NCBI GenBank assembly: GCA_945893145.1
Contig: CAMDDZ010000033.1
Span: forward strand, 1-55,599
Direction of reading: 5' to 3'
Source: Rhodoplanes serenus
GTDB lineage: Bacteria; Pseudomonadota; Alphaproteobacteria; Rhizobiales; Xanthobacteraceae
Length of the DNA stretch: 55,599 nucleotides
Positions 26,847-33,677 of this stretch are shown here, piece by piece. Below the pieces are notes generated by a model that saw only the letters and a program-made list of their open reading frames with translations, did no database searches and had not been told where the DNA came from. Positions within the stretch are counted from its first letter, which is position 1. Every line of letters begins with the position of its first letter. A program made the position numbers and the translations under genes.

Positions 26847-27802
26847 AACGGCACGTCCTGCTCGCGCTCTGCGCTCTGCTGTGCGCGAGCACCGCGCACG
26901 CCGAGGACTATCCGGCGAAATCGATCCGCCTGATCGTGCCGTTCGCGGCCGGCGGCGCCGTGGGCGCGGTCGCGCGCGTGCTGAGCGCGCCGCTGACCAC
27001 GAGCCTCGGCCAGGCCATCGTGATCGACAACCGCGGCGGCGCCGGCGGCATCATCGGTATGGACGCGGTCGCCAAAGCGCCGGCCGACGGCTACACGCTG
27101 CTGCTCGCGCACAGCGGGCTCACCTACATGCCCGGCCTCTATCGCAAGCTGCCGTTCGATCCGGTGAAGGATTTCGACGGCATCATCACCGCGGTCGCCG
27201 GGAGTTACATCCTGGCGGTGAACAGCGACTCGCCATTCAAGTCAGTCGCCGATCTGATCGCCCACGCCAAGGCCAACCCCGGCAAGGTGACGTATGCGTC
27301 GGCAGGAGCCGGCTCGACACTTCATCTCGCCGCCGAGTTCTTCAAACGCTCGGCCGGCATCGACATCCTGCACGTGCCCTACAAGGGCGCGGCGCAGGCC
27401 ACCACCGATCTGGTCGGCGGACAGGTGCAGATGATGTTCGGGCCAACGGTCGCGATCCTGCCGCTGGCGCAGGCCGGCAAGCTGCGCGCGCTCGCGGTGA
27501 CGTCGTTGAAGCGCTCCAAGCTGGCACCCGAGCTGCCGACCATGGTGGAAAGCGGCGTGCCTGGATTCGAGATCAGCGGCTGGTACGGGCTCGCGGCGCC
27601 AGCCGGCACGCCGAAGCCCATCATCGCCAAACTCAACGCCGACACCAATCGCGCGCTGCAATCGCCCGACCTGATCGAGCAGTTCCGTATTCAGGGCTAC
27701 GAGACGCTTGGCGGCACGCCGGACGACATGAACGCTCTGATCAGGGCGGACGTCGCCCGCTGGACGCAAATCATCCGCGACGCCGGTATCGAGCCGCAAT
27801 AA
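26843..27802 (+). CDS. Bug-type tripartite tricarboxylate transporter substrate-binding protein
   Basis: A 319-residue periplasmic binding protein. The signal peptide MKRHVLLALCALLCASTAHA is followed by the Bug fold: EDYPAKSIRLIVPFAAGGAV, IDNRGGAGGIIG, ADGYTLLLAHSG, VPYKGAAQATTDLVGGQVQM and APAGTPKPIIAKLN. It binds a carboxylate, probably for a TTT or similar uptake system encoded elsewhere. The ATG overlaps the NlpC/P60 stop, and its own stop overlaps the next start. Confidence 0.92.
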   Translation: MKRHVLLALCALLCASTAHAEDYPAKSIRLIVPFAAGGAVGAVARVLSAPLTTSLGQAIVIDNRGGAGGIIGMDAVAKAPADGYTLLLAHSGLTYMPGLYRKLPFDPVKDFDGIITAVAGSYILAVNSDSPFKSVADLIAHAKANPGKVTYASAGAGSTLHLAAEFFKRSAGIDILHVPYKGAAQATTDLVGGQVQMMFGPTVAILPLAQAGKLRALAVTSLKRSKLAPELPTMVESGVPGFEISGWYGLAAPAGTPKPIIAKLNADTNRALQSPDLIEQFRIQGYETLGGTPDDMNALIRADVARWTQIIRDAGIEPQ

Positions 27803-29169
27803 TGGATCAAAATCTCAAGACTGATGCGGTGACGCTGACCAAGACACTGTGCGGCCATCTCGCCGCCGCGCGGTTTTCAGATCTCACGCCTGCCGCCGTG
27901 CGCGAAGCGCGCCGCGGCGTGCTGGATTGGATCGGCTGCGCGCTGGCGGGCTCCGGCCACAAGACCATTACGACGCTGTTGGACGTTCTGCAGGAAACCT
28001 CCGGCAAGCCGCAGGCGACTGTGCTGGGCCGCAAGCTCAAGCTTGGCCTCCTCGATGCGCCGCTCGCCAACGGCCAGATGGGGCACATTCTCGATTTCGA
28101 CGACACCCACATGGGCGGCGTGGTGCTGCACACCAGTTCGCCGGTGCTCGCGGCACTGTTCGCGCTGGCCGAGCGATCGAAAAACAAGGCGGCGGTGAGT
28201 GGCGCCGATCTCGCGCTCGCTTACGCGGTCGGCTTCGAGGCCGGCGTGCGCTCGGGCCGCACCGCGCCCGGCCACCACAAAGGCGGCTGGCACCTGACCG
28301 GAACGCTCGGCTCGATCGCGGCCGGTGTCGCCGGCGGCAAGCTCCTTGGCCTCGACGCGCAGCGGCTGACCTACGCGATGGGGATTGCGGCGACGCAGGC
28401 CGCTGGGATGCAGCAGAACCGCGGCACCATGTGCAAGTCGTTCCACGCCGGCAAGGCGGCGTCGAACGGCGTGCTGGCGGCACTGCTGGCCGAACGCGGC
28501 TTCGATTCGACCCAGGAGATCATCGAGGGCAAGCGCGGCTACTCACGCATCTACAGCGACACCGCGGCGCCGGACGAACTGGTGGCAGGGCTAGGCAAAG
28601 GCTGGCTGATCGAGAGCAACGGTCACAAGCCCTATGCCTGCGGCGTGGTGCTGCATCCGCTGATCGACGCCGTGGTCGCGCTGCACAACCGCCACAACAT
28701 CGATCCGGCCGCGGTCAGCGAGATCGGCCTGCGAGTCAATCCGCTGGTGCTATCGATCACCGGCGTGGTCGAGCCGCAGAGCGGGCTGCAATCGAAATTC
28801 TCGACGCTGCATTCGGCGGCGGTGGCGCTGATCGACGGCACCGCCGGCATGGCGCAATACTCCGACGCGCGCGCCGCCGATCCGGCGGTGGCGGCGCTGC
28901 GGCGCAAAGTAAAACCTGTCGCCGACGACACGCTGCGCAAGGACGAGGCCTACGCCACCGTGACGGTGAACGGCACACGCCATGAGGTGCATATCGCGCA
29001 CGCCAGCGGCACCGCCGACAATCCGATGAGCGATGCGGCGATCGAAGCCAAGTTCATGGCCAACGCCACACCGGCGATCGGCGCGGATCGCGCAAGCCGC
29101 GCGCGCGATTTCGTGGCGTCACTGGAAAAGCAGCCGAACGTGCGCGAGTTGATCGTGCTGCTGGCTTAG
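27802..29169 (+). CDS. MmgE/PrpD family protein
   Basis: A 455-residue protein of the 2-methylcitrate dehydratase/iminodisuccinate epimerase/cis-aconitate decarboxylase superfamily. Typical segments are ARRGVLDWIGCALAGSGH, GHILDFDDTHMGG, KGGWHLTGTLGSIAAGVAGG and QNRGTMCKSFHAGKAASNG. Coupling to a Bug binding protein suggests metabolism of an imported carboxylic acid, not propionate breakdown, since no prpB or prpC is nearby. It is the last gene before the tRNA array; the two are convergent. Confidence 0.9.
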   Translation: MDQNLKTDAVTLTKTLCGHLAAARFSDLTPAAVREARRGVLDWIGCALAGSGHKTITTLLDVLQETSGKPQATVLGRKLKLGLLDAPLANGQMGHILDFDDTHMGGVVLHTSSPVLAALFALAERSKNKAAVSGADLALAYAVGFEAGVRSGRTAPGHHKGGWHLTGTLGSIAAGVAGGKLLGLDAQRLTYAMGIAATQAAGMQQNRGTMCKSFHAGKAASNGVLAALLAERGFDSTQEIIEGKRGYSRIYSDTAAPDELVAGLGKGWLIESNGHKPYACGVVLHPLIDAVVALHNRHNIDPAAVSEIGLRVNPLVLSITGVVEPQSGLQSKFSTLHSAAVALIDGTAGMAQYSDARAADPAVAALRRKVKPVADDTLRKDEAYATVTVNGTRHEVHIAHASGTADNPMSDAAIEAKFMANATPAIGADRASRARDFVASLEKQPNVRELIVLLA

Positions 29170-29174
29170 AAATT

Positions 29175-29248
29175 TGGCGGGAGCGGCAGGACTCGAACCC
29201 GCCTCTTCGGTGTTGGAAACCGAGGCACAACCCCTATACCACACTCCC
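29175..29248 (-). tRNA. tRNA-Trp(CCA)
   Basis: Last gene of the array in the direction of transcription. Acceptor GGGAGTG pairs with CGCTCCC, G73, encoded CCA. Anticodon stem TCGGT/ACCGA, loop TTCCAAC, anticodon at 29214-29216. T-loop has normal TTCGA. Confidence 0.8.
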
Positions 29249-29251
29249 GTT

Positions 29252-29327
29252 TGGCACCGACTCGCGGAATCGAACCGCGCTCACTGGCTCCACAAACCAG
29301 CGCCATCACCAGATCGGCCTAGCCGGC
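29252..29327 (-). tRNA. tRNA-His(GTG)
   Basis: Acceptor GCCGGCT/AGTCGGT with wobble pairs, G73, encoded CCA. Loop TTGTGGA, anticodon at 29291-29293. Base -1 is C and could pair with G73, which is the reverse of the usual G-1:C73, and alphaproteobacterial tRNA-His usually has A73. Confidence 0.8.
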
Positions 29328-29342
29328 GTTTGAAAATAAAAG

Positions 29343-29416
29343 TGGTCGCGCGTCCCGGTGACGATCCGGGCAAGCGGTCCTTATGAGAGACCGCCGTTCA
29401 CCAGCGAACCCGCGCG
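29343..29416 (-). tRNA. tRNA-Met(CAT), elongator-like or Ile2
   Basis: Acceptor CGCGCGG/ACGCGCG with one mismatch, A73, encoded CCA. Loop CTCATAA, anticodon at 29383-29385. T-loop ATCGTCA departs from TTCGANT, and the D-arm is short. CAT could also be modified to read AUA. Confidence 0.7.
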
Positions 29417-29419
29417 AGC

Positions 29420-29494
29420 TGGCACGAGAGGAAGGACTCGAACCTTCAACCTGCGACTTCAAAGGCCGCCGCGCTGCCATTGCGCCACTCTCGC
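29420..29494 (-). tRNA. tRNA-Gln(TTG)
   Basis: Acceptor GCGAGAG/CTCTCGT, G73, encoded CCA. Anticodon loop CTTTGAA, anticodon at 29460-29462. T-arm GAAGG TTCGAGT CCTTC is normal. Only 3 bases separate it from the preceding tRNA. Confidence 0.82.
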
Positions 29495-29500
29495 AACGAT

Positions 29501-29575
29501 TGGTGCACCGTGACGGTTTCGATCCGTCTCCTTCGCTTTGAAAGAGCGAAATCCTAGCCATTAGACGAACGGTGC
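29501..29575 (-). tRNA. tRNA-Glu(TTC)
   Basis: Acceptor GCACCGT/ACGGTGC is perfect, A73, encoded CCA. Loop CTTTCAA, anticodon at 29540-29542. T-arm GACGG ATCGAAA CCGTC has A54 instead of T54. The D-arm TCGTCTAATGGCTAGGA is typical of Glu. Confidence 0.85.
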
Positions 29576-29579
29576 GTGT

Positions 29580-29653
29580 TGGTGCGGACAGCGGGAGTCG
29601 AACCCACGACTTCGGTTTGGAAGACCGACACGTTGCCGCTACGCCATGCCCGC
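29580..29653 (-). tRNA. tRNA-Gly(TCC)
   Basis: Acceptor GCGGGCA/TGTCCGC, A73, encoded CCA. Stem TCGGT/ACCGA, loop CTTCCAA, anticodon at 29619-29621. T-arm normal (GTTCGACTC). Confidence 0.85.
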
Positions 29654-29660
29654 ATGCAGC

Positions 29661-29717
29661 CCTTCTTCGCTAAAGCTTCGAAGGGCATCCTGCGAAGCGC
29701 GTCAGCGCGAAGCAGGA
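29661..29717. repeat. Dispersed repeat inside the array
   Basis: CCCTTCTTCGCTAAAGCTTC followed by GAAGGGCATCCTGCG and AAGCGCGTCAGCGCGAAGCAGGATGG; two nested inverted repeats. A shorter copy (GTCCTGCGAAGCGCGTTACTC) is at 34589-34619, also inside the array and also directly before a serine tRNA. Confidence 0.65.
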
Positions 29718-29804
29718 TGGCGGAGAGCGGTGCGCACGATGCACATGGCTTTCGCCACCGACCGCTTAGCAGGCGGCGCGCGAGACCCCTCGCGTTCACT
29801 CTCC
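29718..29804 (-). tRNA. tRNA-Ser(GCT)
   Basis: Class II tRNA of 87 nt. Acceptor GGAGAGT/GCTCTCC, G73, encoded CCA. Loop CTGCTAA, anticodon at 29768-29770. The long variable arm is TGGC GAAA GCCA. The T-arm is weakened (ATCGTGC loop). Confidence 0.82.
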
Positions 29805-29808
29805 GAAT

Positions 29809-29884
29809 TGGCGACCACGACAGGACTCGAACCTGCGCGCGTCCCGTTAGGACCGGGAGGCTCTTCCGACTGAGCTACGTGGTC
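29809..29884 (-). tRNA. tRNA-Arg(CCT)
   Basis: Acceptor GACCACG/CGTGGTC is perfect, G73, encoded CCA. Stem TCCCG/CGGGA, loop GTCCTAA, anticodon at 29849-29851. The D-arm GTAGCTCAGTCGGAAGAGC and the T-arm are canonical. Confidence 0.9.
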
Positions 29885-29902
29885 TGGTGGCCTTGATCGT
29901 CT

Positions 29903-29979
29903 TGGCGCTCTCGGCAGGATTCGAACCTGCGTCGTGTCCGCTTAGAAGGCGGATGCCTCTCCATTCGAGCCACGAGAGC
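29903..29979 (-). tRNA. tRNA-Arg(TCT)
   Basis: Acceptor GCTCTCG/CGAGAGC is perfect, G73, encoded CCA. Stem TCCGC/GCGGA, loop CTTCTAA, anticodon at 29944-29946. T-arm GCAGG TTCGAAT CCTGC is canonical. Confidence 0.9.
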
Positions 29980-29985
29980 AATTGA

Positions 29986-30057
29986 AGTACCGGGCCAGGA
30001 TTGAACTGGCTCATGGCGGTTTTGCAGACCGCTGCGTTCCCATTTCGCCACCGGCAC
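29986..30057 (-). tRNA. tRNA-Cys(GCA)
   Basis: Acceptor GTGCCGG/CCGGTAC with T73, the cysteine identity base. The next three bases read TCA, so CCA is not encoded, unlike almost every other member of the array. Loop CTGCAAA, anticodon at 30023-30025. Confidence 0.82.
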
Positions 30058-30081
30058 ACATTGGCTCTAGCTTCCTTGTTT

Positions 30082-30130
30082 GAGCATGATCTTTTCCGAA
30101 AACCGGTATCCACTTTTCGGGATCATGCTC
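30082..30130. repeat. GAGCATGATC-family palindromic repeat
   Basis: GAGCATGATCTTTTCCGAAA to TTCGGGATCATGCTC. It lies between the Cys tRNA and a truncated tRNA and retains CTTGTTT on its left side, as in the composite element at 13313-13413. Insertion here may have damaged the neighbouring tRNA. Confidence 0.85.
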
Positions 30131-30133
30131 CGA

Positions 30134-30191
30134 TGGTGCTGCCCCACCGTCTGCGCGTTCAGAGCGCGCTGTCCTGCTGTTGAACGAAACG
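30134..30191 (-). pseudogene. Truncated tRNA, Gln(CTG)-like
   Basis: It has the D-arm (TCGTTCAACAGCAGGACA) and an anticodon stem-loop (GCGCG CTCTGAA CGCGC, CTG) closely resembling the Thr(GGT) gene at 36326-36399, and ends with CACCA. The T-arm is missing and the acceptor strands do not pair. Probably a decayed tRNA. Confidence 0.55.
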
Positions 30192-30196
30192 GGAAT

Positions 30197-30275
30197 TGGT
30201 CAGGGTGGCTGGATTCGAACCAGCGCTCTCCTGCTTCCAAGGCAGGCAGGGACGACCGGGCTCCCCTACACCCTG
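30197..30275 (-). tRNA. tRNA-Pro(TGG)
   Basis: Acceptor CAGGGTG/CACCCTG with C1-G72 as usual for proline, A73, encoded CCA. Stem CCTGC/GCAGG, loop CTTGGAA, anticodon at 30237-30239. The D-arm is a few bases longer than normal. Confidence 0.83.
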
Positions 30276-30280
30276 TTGAG

Positions 30281-30357
30281 TGGCGCGCACGGGAGGACTC
30301 GAACCTCCACCGCCCGGATCCGTAATCCGGCGCATTCTCCAGTTTTGCTACGTGCGC
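30281..30357 (-). tRNA. tRNA-Arg(ACG)
   Basis: Acceptor GCGCACG/CGTGCGC is perfect, G73, encoded CCA. Stem CCGGA/TCCGG, loop TTACGGA, anticodon at 30321-30323. A34 would need TadA deamination to inosine to read CGN fully. Confidence 0.87.
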
Positions 30358-30361
30358 GAAT

Positions 30362-30434
30362 TGGTGCAGCCAGCGGGTATCGATCCCGCGCTACGACCTT
30401 GAGAGGGTCGCGTCCTGGCACATTGAGTGGCCGC
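30362..30434 (-). tRNA. tRNA-Glu(CTC)
   Basis: Acceptor GCGGCCA/TGGCTGC, A73, encoded CCA. Stem CGACC/GGTCG, loop CTCTCAA, anticodon at 30401-30403. T-loop ATCGATA. Its 5' end abuts the repeat at 30433-30477. Confidence 0.8.
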
Positions 30435-30477
30435 ATTTTCTACGGCGAACCGGTATCCACTTCGCCGGAAAATGCTC
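30433..30477. repeat. Variant palindromic repeat
   Basis: GCATTTTCTACGGCGAACCG then GTATCCACTTCGCCGGAAAATGCTC: the same arrangement as the GAGCATGATC family (ACCGGT-TCCAC centre) with different arms. It touches the 5' end of the Glu(CTC) tRNA. Confidence 0.65.
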
Positions 30478-30496
30478 CTTGGACGATGGCTGCGAT

Positions 30497-30573
30497 TGGC
30501 TCCGGCCGCTGGATTCGAACCAGCCGCATCCTGATTAACAGTCAGGCCCATCCACCCAGGACGGTTCGCCGGA
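30497..30573 (-). tRNA. tRNA-Asn(GTT)
   Basis: Acceptor TCCGGCG/GGCCGGA with one mismatch at 7-66, G73, encoded CCA. Stem CCTGA/TCAGG, loop CTGTTAA, anticodon at 30537-30539. T-arm canonical. Confidence 0.83.
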
Positions 30574-30578
30574 ATAAT

Positions 30579-30650
30579 TGGTGGAGTCAGTCGGTAACGC
30601 TCCGACCACGGCGATCTTGCAAGGATCGCCTGCACTCTTGTGCTGACCCC
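30579..30650 (-). tRNA. tRNA-Ala(TGC)
   Basis: Acceptor GGGGTCA/TGACTCC with G3-T70, which is the G3:U70 alanine identity pair, A73, encoded CCA. Loop CTTGCAA, anticodon at 30619-30621. The D-arm is short and the T-loop is AGCGTTA. Confidence 0.83.
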
Positions 30651-30654
30651 GGAT

Positions 30655-30729
30655 TGGTGGACCGCGCGAGCTTCGATCTCGCCTCTCCGCGATGCCATCG
30701 CGGTGCTCTGCCAAATGAGCTAACGGCCC
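30655..30729 (-). tRNA. tRNA-Ala(GGC)
   Basis: Acceptor GGGCCGT/GCGGTCC again has G3-T70 for alanine, A73, encoded CCA. Stem CCGCG/CGCGG, loop ATGGCAT, anticodon at 30694-30696. The D-arm TAGCTCATTTGGCAGAGC is canonical. Confidence 0.86.
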
Positions 30730-30730
30730 G

Positions 30731-30806
30731 TGGCGCCTCGCGTTGGATTCGAACCAACCTGTCCGCGCCTTCAACGCGGCGCAATCACCAGATTTGCTAA
30801 CGAGGC
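30731..30806 (-). tRNA. tRNA-Phe(GAA)
   Basis: Acceptor GCCTCGT/GCGAGGC, G73 (Phe usually has A73), encoded CCA. Stem CCGCG/CGCGG, loop TTGAAGG, anticodon at 30770-30772. T-arm normal. One base separates it from the Ala(GGC) gene. Confidence 0.82.
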
Positions 30807-30811
30807 GACAG

Positions 30812-30883
30812 GAGCATGATCCCGAAAAGCCTGCCCCGAACTTGATCCGGGGTGGAGGCCGGTTTTCGGAAAAGATCATGCTC
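30812..30883. repeat. GAGCATGATC-family palindromic repeat, long form
   Basis: GAGCATGATCCCGAAAAGCC to TTTTCGGAAAAGATCATGCTC, with CCCCGAACTTGATCCGGGG inserted in the centre, as in the copy at 33605-33677. It separates the Phe and Gly(GCC) tRNAs. Confidence 0.85.
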
Positions 30884-30889
30884 AGACAA

Positions 30890-30963
30890 TGGTGCGGCCT
30901 GCGAGAATCGAACTCACATCATCGGAGTGGCACTCCGAGGCCCAGCCAATAGACCAAGGCCGC
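30890..30963 (-). tRNA. tRNA-Gly(GCC)
   Basis: Acceptor GCGGCCT/AGGCCGC is perfect, A73, encoded CCA. Stem TCGGA/TCCGA, loop GTGCCAC, anticodon at 30929-30931. T-arm GTGAG TTCGATT CTCGC. Confidence 0.86.
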
Positions 30964-30982
30964 AAATGTTATGCAGAACAAG

Positions 30983-31066
30983 TGGTGGGTAGGGACGGAG
31001 TCGAACCGCCACGGTCGAAGACGTCGCGTTTACGGCGCGGTGAGCCCGCCGATGCTCAGCCTACCC
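30983..31066 (-). tRNA. tRNA-Tyr(GTA)
   Basis: Class II tRNA of 84 nt with a long variable arm as expected for Tyr. Acceptor GGGTAGG/CCTACCC is perfect, A73, encoded CCA. Loop CCGTAAA, anticodon at 31031-31033; position 33 is C instead of the near-universal T. The anticodon stem has four firm pairs. Confidence 0.8.
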
Positions 31067-31133
31067 AGATTGTCGAAAAAGATGCGCGCTCGCGCACTCA
31101 GCGCGGCGCAGCCGGGAGCGAATGCGACGCGCG

Positions 31134-31820
31134 TCAGCGCAGGTCGAGGCGCCCGGTGTGCAGCTCGATGAGGCCGCGGATCATGACGTTGAACGCCACC
31201 ACGATCCGCTCCTCGGATTCGTCGGCGGAGCCCTGCTCGACCGCATGCGGCATGTGACTCGGCCAGATCAGCATGCGGCCCTTCTCGGCCGGCGAAACGA
31301 ACACATCCGAGTTGAGCTCGTTCTTTTCCAGATACGTCGGCTCGAGATTCTTCGAAAGCTGGCGCGGCGAGGCGAATACGGTCGAACCGCAATGCTTCGG
31401 CGACTTGATATAGACAAGACCGCTGAGCAGGCAGTTCGGGTGAATGTGCATGTGATGGCGGCGATTCGGGTTGGCGATGTTCGCCCACATGTTGGCGATG
31501 TAGTGCGAATCCCGTTTGATCTTGTAGGCGTCCAGAATGTTCCCGGATTCCCACATGATCACATCGACCAGCTCCTTCATCTCGGGAAGATGCTGAATGT
31601 CGTCTGGCGTCATGTAGGCGAGAATCGTTCCCTCCGGAGAGGACATGCCCTGCCCCGATTTCTGCAGCTCCCGCACTTTCTTCTCGATCCGGTCGCACAA
31701 GCCGATGTCGGGCAATTTTCCCGTAAACATCGGGGTCGGGAAAAGCATGAACATCTGCTTGGCGGTCAGTTCGGCCGCGACAGCCTTGTGGCGCATGTCC
31801 TTGGGGGGCGTGTAAAGCAT
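31134..31820 (-). CDS. Putative 2OG-Fe(II) oxygenase (TIGR02466-type)
   Basis: A 228-residue protein like the 2OG-Fe(II) oxygenases common in phages and marine bacteria. Iron ligands are probably the first histidine and an acidic/polar residue in HHMHIHPNCLLSGLVYIK and the distal histidine in LIWPSHMPHAVEQG; the 2-oxoglutarate-binding arginine is likely in EERIVVAFNV. The start is placed at the ATG at 31820, which follows GAGGGTG; a GTG at 31862 is in frame. It lies between the first and second tRNA segments on their strand. The substrate is unknown. tRNA or protein hydroxylation is possible but unsupported. Confidence 0.8.
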   Translation of the reverse strand: MLYTPPKDMRHKAVAAELTAKQMFMLFPTPMFTGKLPDIGLCDRIEKKVRELQKSGQGMSSPEGTILAYMTPDDIQHLPEMKELVDVIMWESGNILDAYKIKRDSHYIANMWANIANPNRRHHMHIHPNCLLSGLVYIKSPKHCGSTVFASPRQLSKNLEPTYLEKNELNSDVFVSPAEKGRMLIWPSHMPHAVEQGSADESEERIVVAFNVMIRGLIELHTGRLDLR

Positions 31821-32007
31821 CGAAGTTGACACCCTCGTCTGGCCGATCGTTTGGGCGCGCACCCTGGATCAGCCCGTGACGCCACCCAACCCCCTGAAAT
31901 GGGTAAGGAATCAGAAGGACTTCCGGCCTCCCCAAAATTGGGGATACCGGTGTGCTTGCGGCCGGAGCCGCAACGCTTGCCAATGCAACGCCTTTCGAGC
32001 CGCAATC

Positions 32008-33612
32008 ATGAGTGTGAGCAACGTGCGCTTCTTGTTCGGCCGATTCTCACGCGCCTCGCCTGCGCTGGTCTGCGCGGGATTTTCCGTCGTTGTCCTGATC
32101 TTGTGCGTGATCGGAGGGGCGCATTTCAAAAGCGGCGTCGAACAAGAGTACTACCGCGAAACTGAAAACATCGCCCAGATCCTGATGGCGAGCTTCGACG
32201 ACGACGTCGCCACGGCCGATGCGATTCTCACGCGGCTTGCGGCGACGATTTCGGAGGATGACCTTTCCGAAGCGCAAGCGTCGAAACTGCATCGGCGGCT
32301 CGCGGACTACGCTTTGCAGCCGTCGATGATCGGCCCGGGCATCCTTGACCGCAATGGAACGCTGATCGGCAGCGCCATCTTCGATCCGGTGCCCAACGTA
32401 TCGCTGAAGGACCGCAACACCTTTCGCATTCACGCCGACAATCCAGGGCAATCCACACTTTACATCAGCACCCCCATGCGCGGCCTGCTCACCAATGAAT
32501 GGGCCATTCAGTTTTCGCGACCGTTGCGCGACAAGTCCGGCGCCCTGTATGGCGTGGTGTTGCTGTCGTACCGGCTGAGCCATTTTGTCAGCCTCTATGA
32601 GAAGCTGAAAATCAGCGACCACGGCCTCGCGGGACTGACCGGCAAAGATGGCATCGTACGCATTCGCTCGCTCAATGGCGTGATCGGCTACGGCTCCGCG
32701 GTTTCCAGAATTCCGCTGGTCTACAACCGGGCGATCGCGGGAGAAAAGAGCGGCACCTTCTTTGGCCGCGGCGGCCCCGACAATGTCACACGGATCGGCA
32801 CCTTCGTGGTTTCTCAAACCACGCCGTTCTACGTGACCGTCGGCTACGACACCGACGCTCTGCGCGCCCGCTACATCGGATTCTTTTATGTTCTCGGGCT
32901 TTGTTGGTTCACGCTCACCGCCGCGATCGTCGCGGCGGCCAACTTCATTCACCGGCTGGAGAAGCTCAGCCAGCAGAGCCAGCTCGAAATCGTCAATTCC
33001 GCCATCGCAGAACGGCAGAAGATTTCGGCTGACATGCATGACAGCATTGGCGCGAGCCTCGCTGCACTGCTGGCCTATTGCACCACCAAAAATATCGACA
33101 TGGCCGACGTCAAACGCCGGGTCGGTGAAGTCCTGATGGAATTGCGCTTTCTGGTGGACAGCGCGGAAACCGAAGATCGCGACGTCAATCTGGTGTTGAG
33201 CAATGTCCGCCATCGCATGGGGGGCGGCCTCGAATTGGCAGGGATCGACCTGCGCTGGCAGGTTGACGATCTTCCGAAGATCCCGGGGCTGACCGCACGC
33301 GATGCGCTGGCCATCAAGCTGACCCTGATGGAGGCCTTGAGCAACGTGTTGCATCATTCCAAGGCCAACACCGCCACCCTGACGGCAAGCTATGCCCCGC
33401 AAGCAGCGGCGATCGTCATTTCCCTCCAGGACGATGGCTGCGGATTCAATCCCGCGCACACGAGCCCCGGCCGTGGTCTCGCGAACATGCGCAGGCGGGC
33501 AGCGAGCATCTCAACCGGCGGCACGATCGTCGTGGACTCCCGGCCAGGCGGCGGGACAACGGTGCGGATCGAACTCAAGGCGCCAGCGGCCAGCTTGCCT
33601 ATTGGAGCATGA
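32008..33612 (+). CDS. NarL-type sensor histidine kinase
   Basis: A 534-residue membrane sensor. A transmembrane helix at about residues 18-40 is followed by a periplasmic Cache-like domain (to about 285), a second helix (FFYVLGLCWFTLTAAIVAAA) and a short kinase core. The phospho-acceptor is the histidine in KISADMHDSIGASLAALL (HisKA_3 type), and the ATPase has MEALSNVLHHSKA and LQDDGCGFNPAHTSPGRG. This type pairs with LuxR-type response regulators, and one is convergent immediately downstream. The ATG at 32008 is preferred over an in-frame GTG at 31876. The stop codon lies inside a palindromic repeat. Confidence 0.92.
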   Translation: MSVSNVRFLFGRFSRASPALVCAGFSVVVLILCVIGGAHFKSGVEQEYYRETENIAQILMASFDDDVATADAILTRLAATISEDDLSEAQASKLHRRLADYALQPSMIGPGILDRNGTLIGSAIFDPVPNVSLKDRNTFRIHADNPGQSTLYISTPMRGLLTNEWAIQFSRPLRDKSGALYGVVLLSYRLSHFVSLYEKLKISDHGLAGLTGKDGIVRIRSLNGVIGYGSAVSRIPLVYNRAIAGEKSGTFFGRGGPDNVTRIGTFVVSQTTPFYVTVGYDTDALRARYIGFFYVLGLCWFTLTAAIVAAANFIHRLEKLSQQSQLEIVNSAIAERQKISADMHDSIGASLAALLAYCTTKNIDMADVKRRVGEVLMELRFLVDSAETEDRDVNLVLSNVRHRMGGGLELAGIDLRWQVDDLPKIPGLTARDALAIKLTLMEALSNVLHHSKANTATLTASYAPQAAAIVISLQDDGCGFNPAHTSPGRGLANMRRRAASISTGGTIVVDSRPGGGTTVRIELKAPAASLPIGA

Positions 33613-33677
33613 TCTTTTCCGAAAACCGGTTCCCACCCCGGATCAAGTCCGGGGCAGGCTTTTTCGGGATCATGCTC
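33605..33677. repeat. GAGCATGATC-family repeat between the convergent kinase and regulator genes
   Basis: GAGCATGATCTTTTCCGAAA to CGGGATCATGCTC with a CCCCGGATCAAGTCCGGGG centre. It contains the kinase stop codon (33610-33612), and its last base is the first base of the regulator's reverse-strand stop. It may act as a two-way terminator for both. Confidence 0.85.

Noticed and set aside
29174..31075. CRISPR array, because of the regular spacing of about 75-80 bases
   Set aside because: The units are not identical repeats with unique spacers; each folds as a tRNA with its own anticodon and CCA end.
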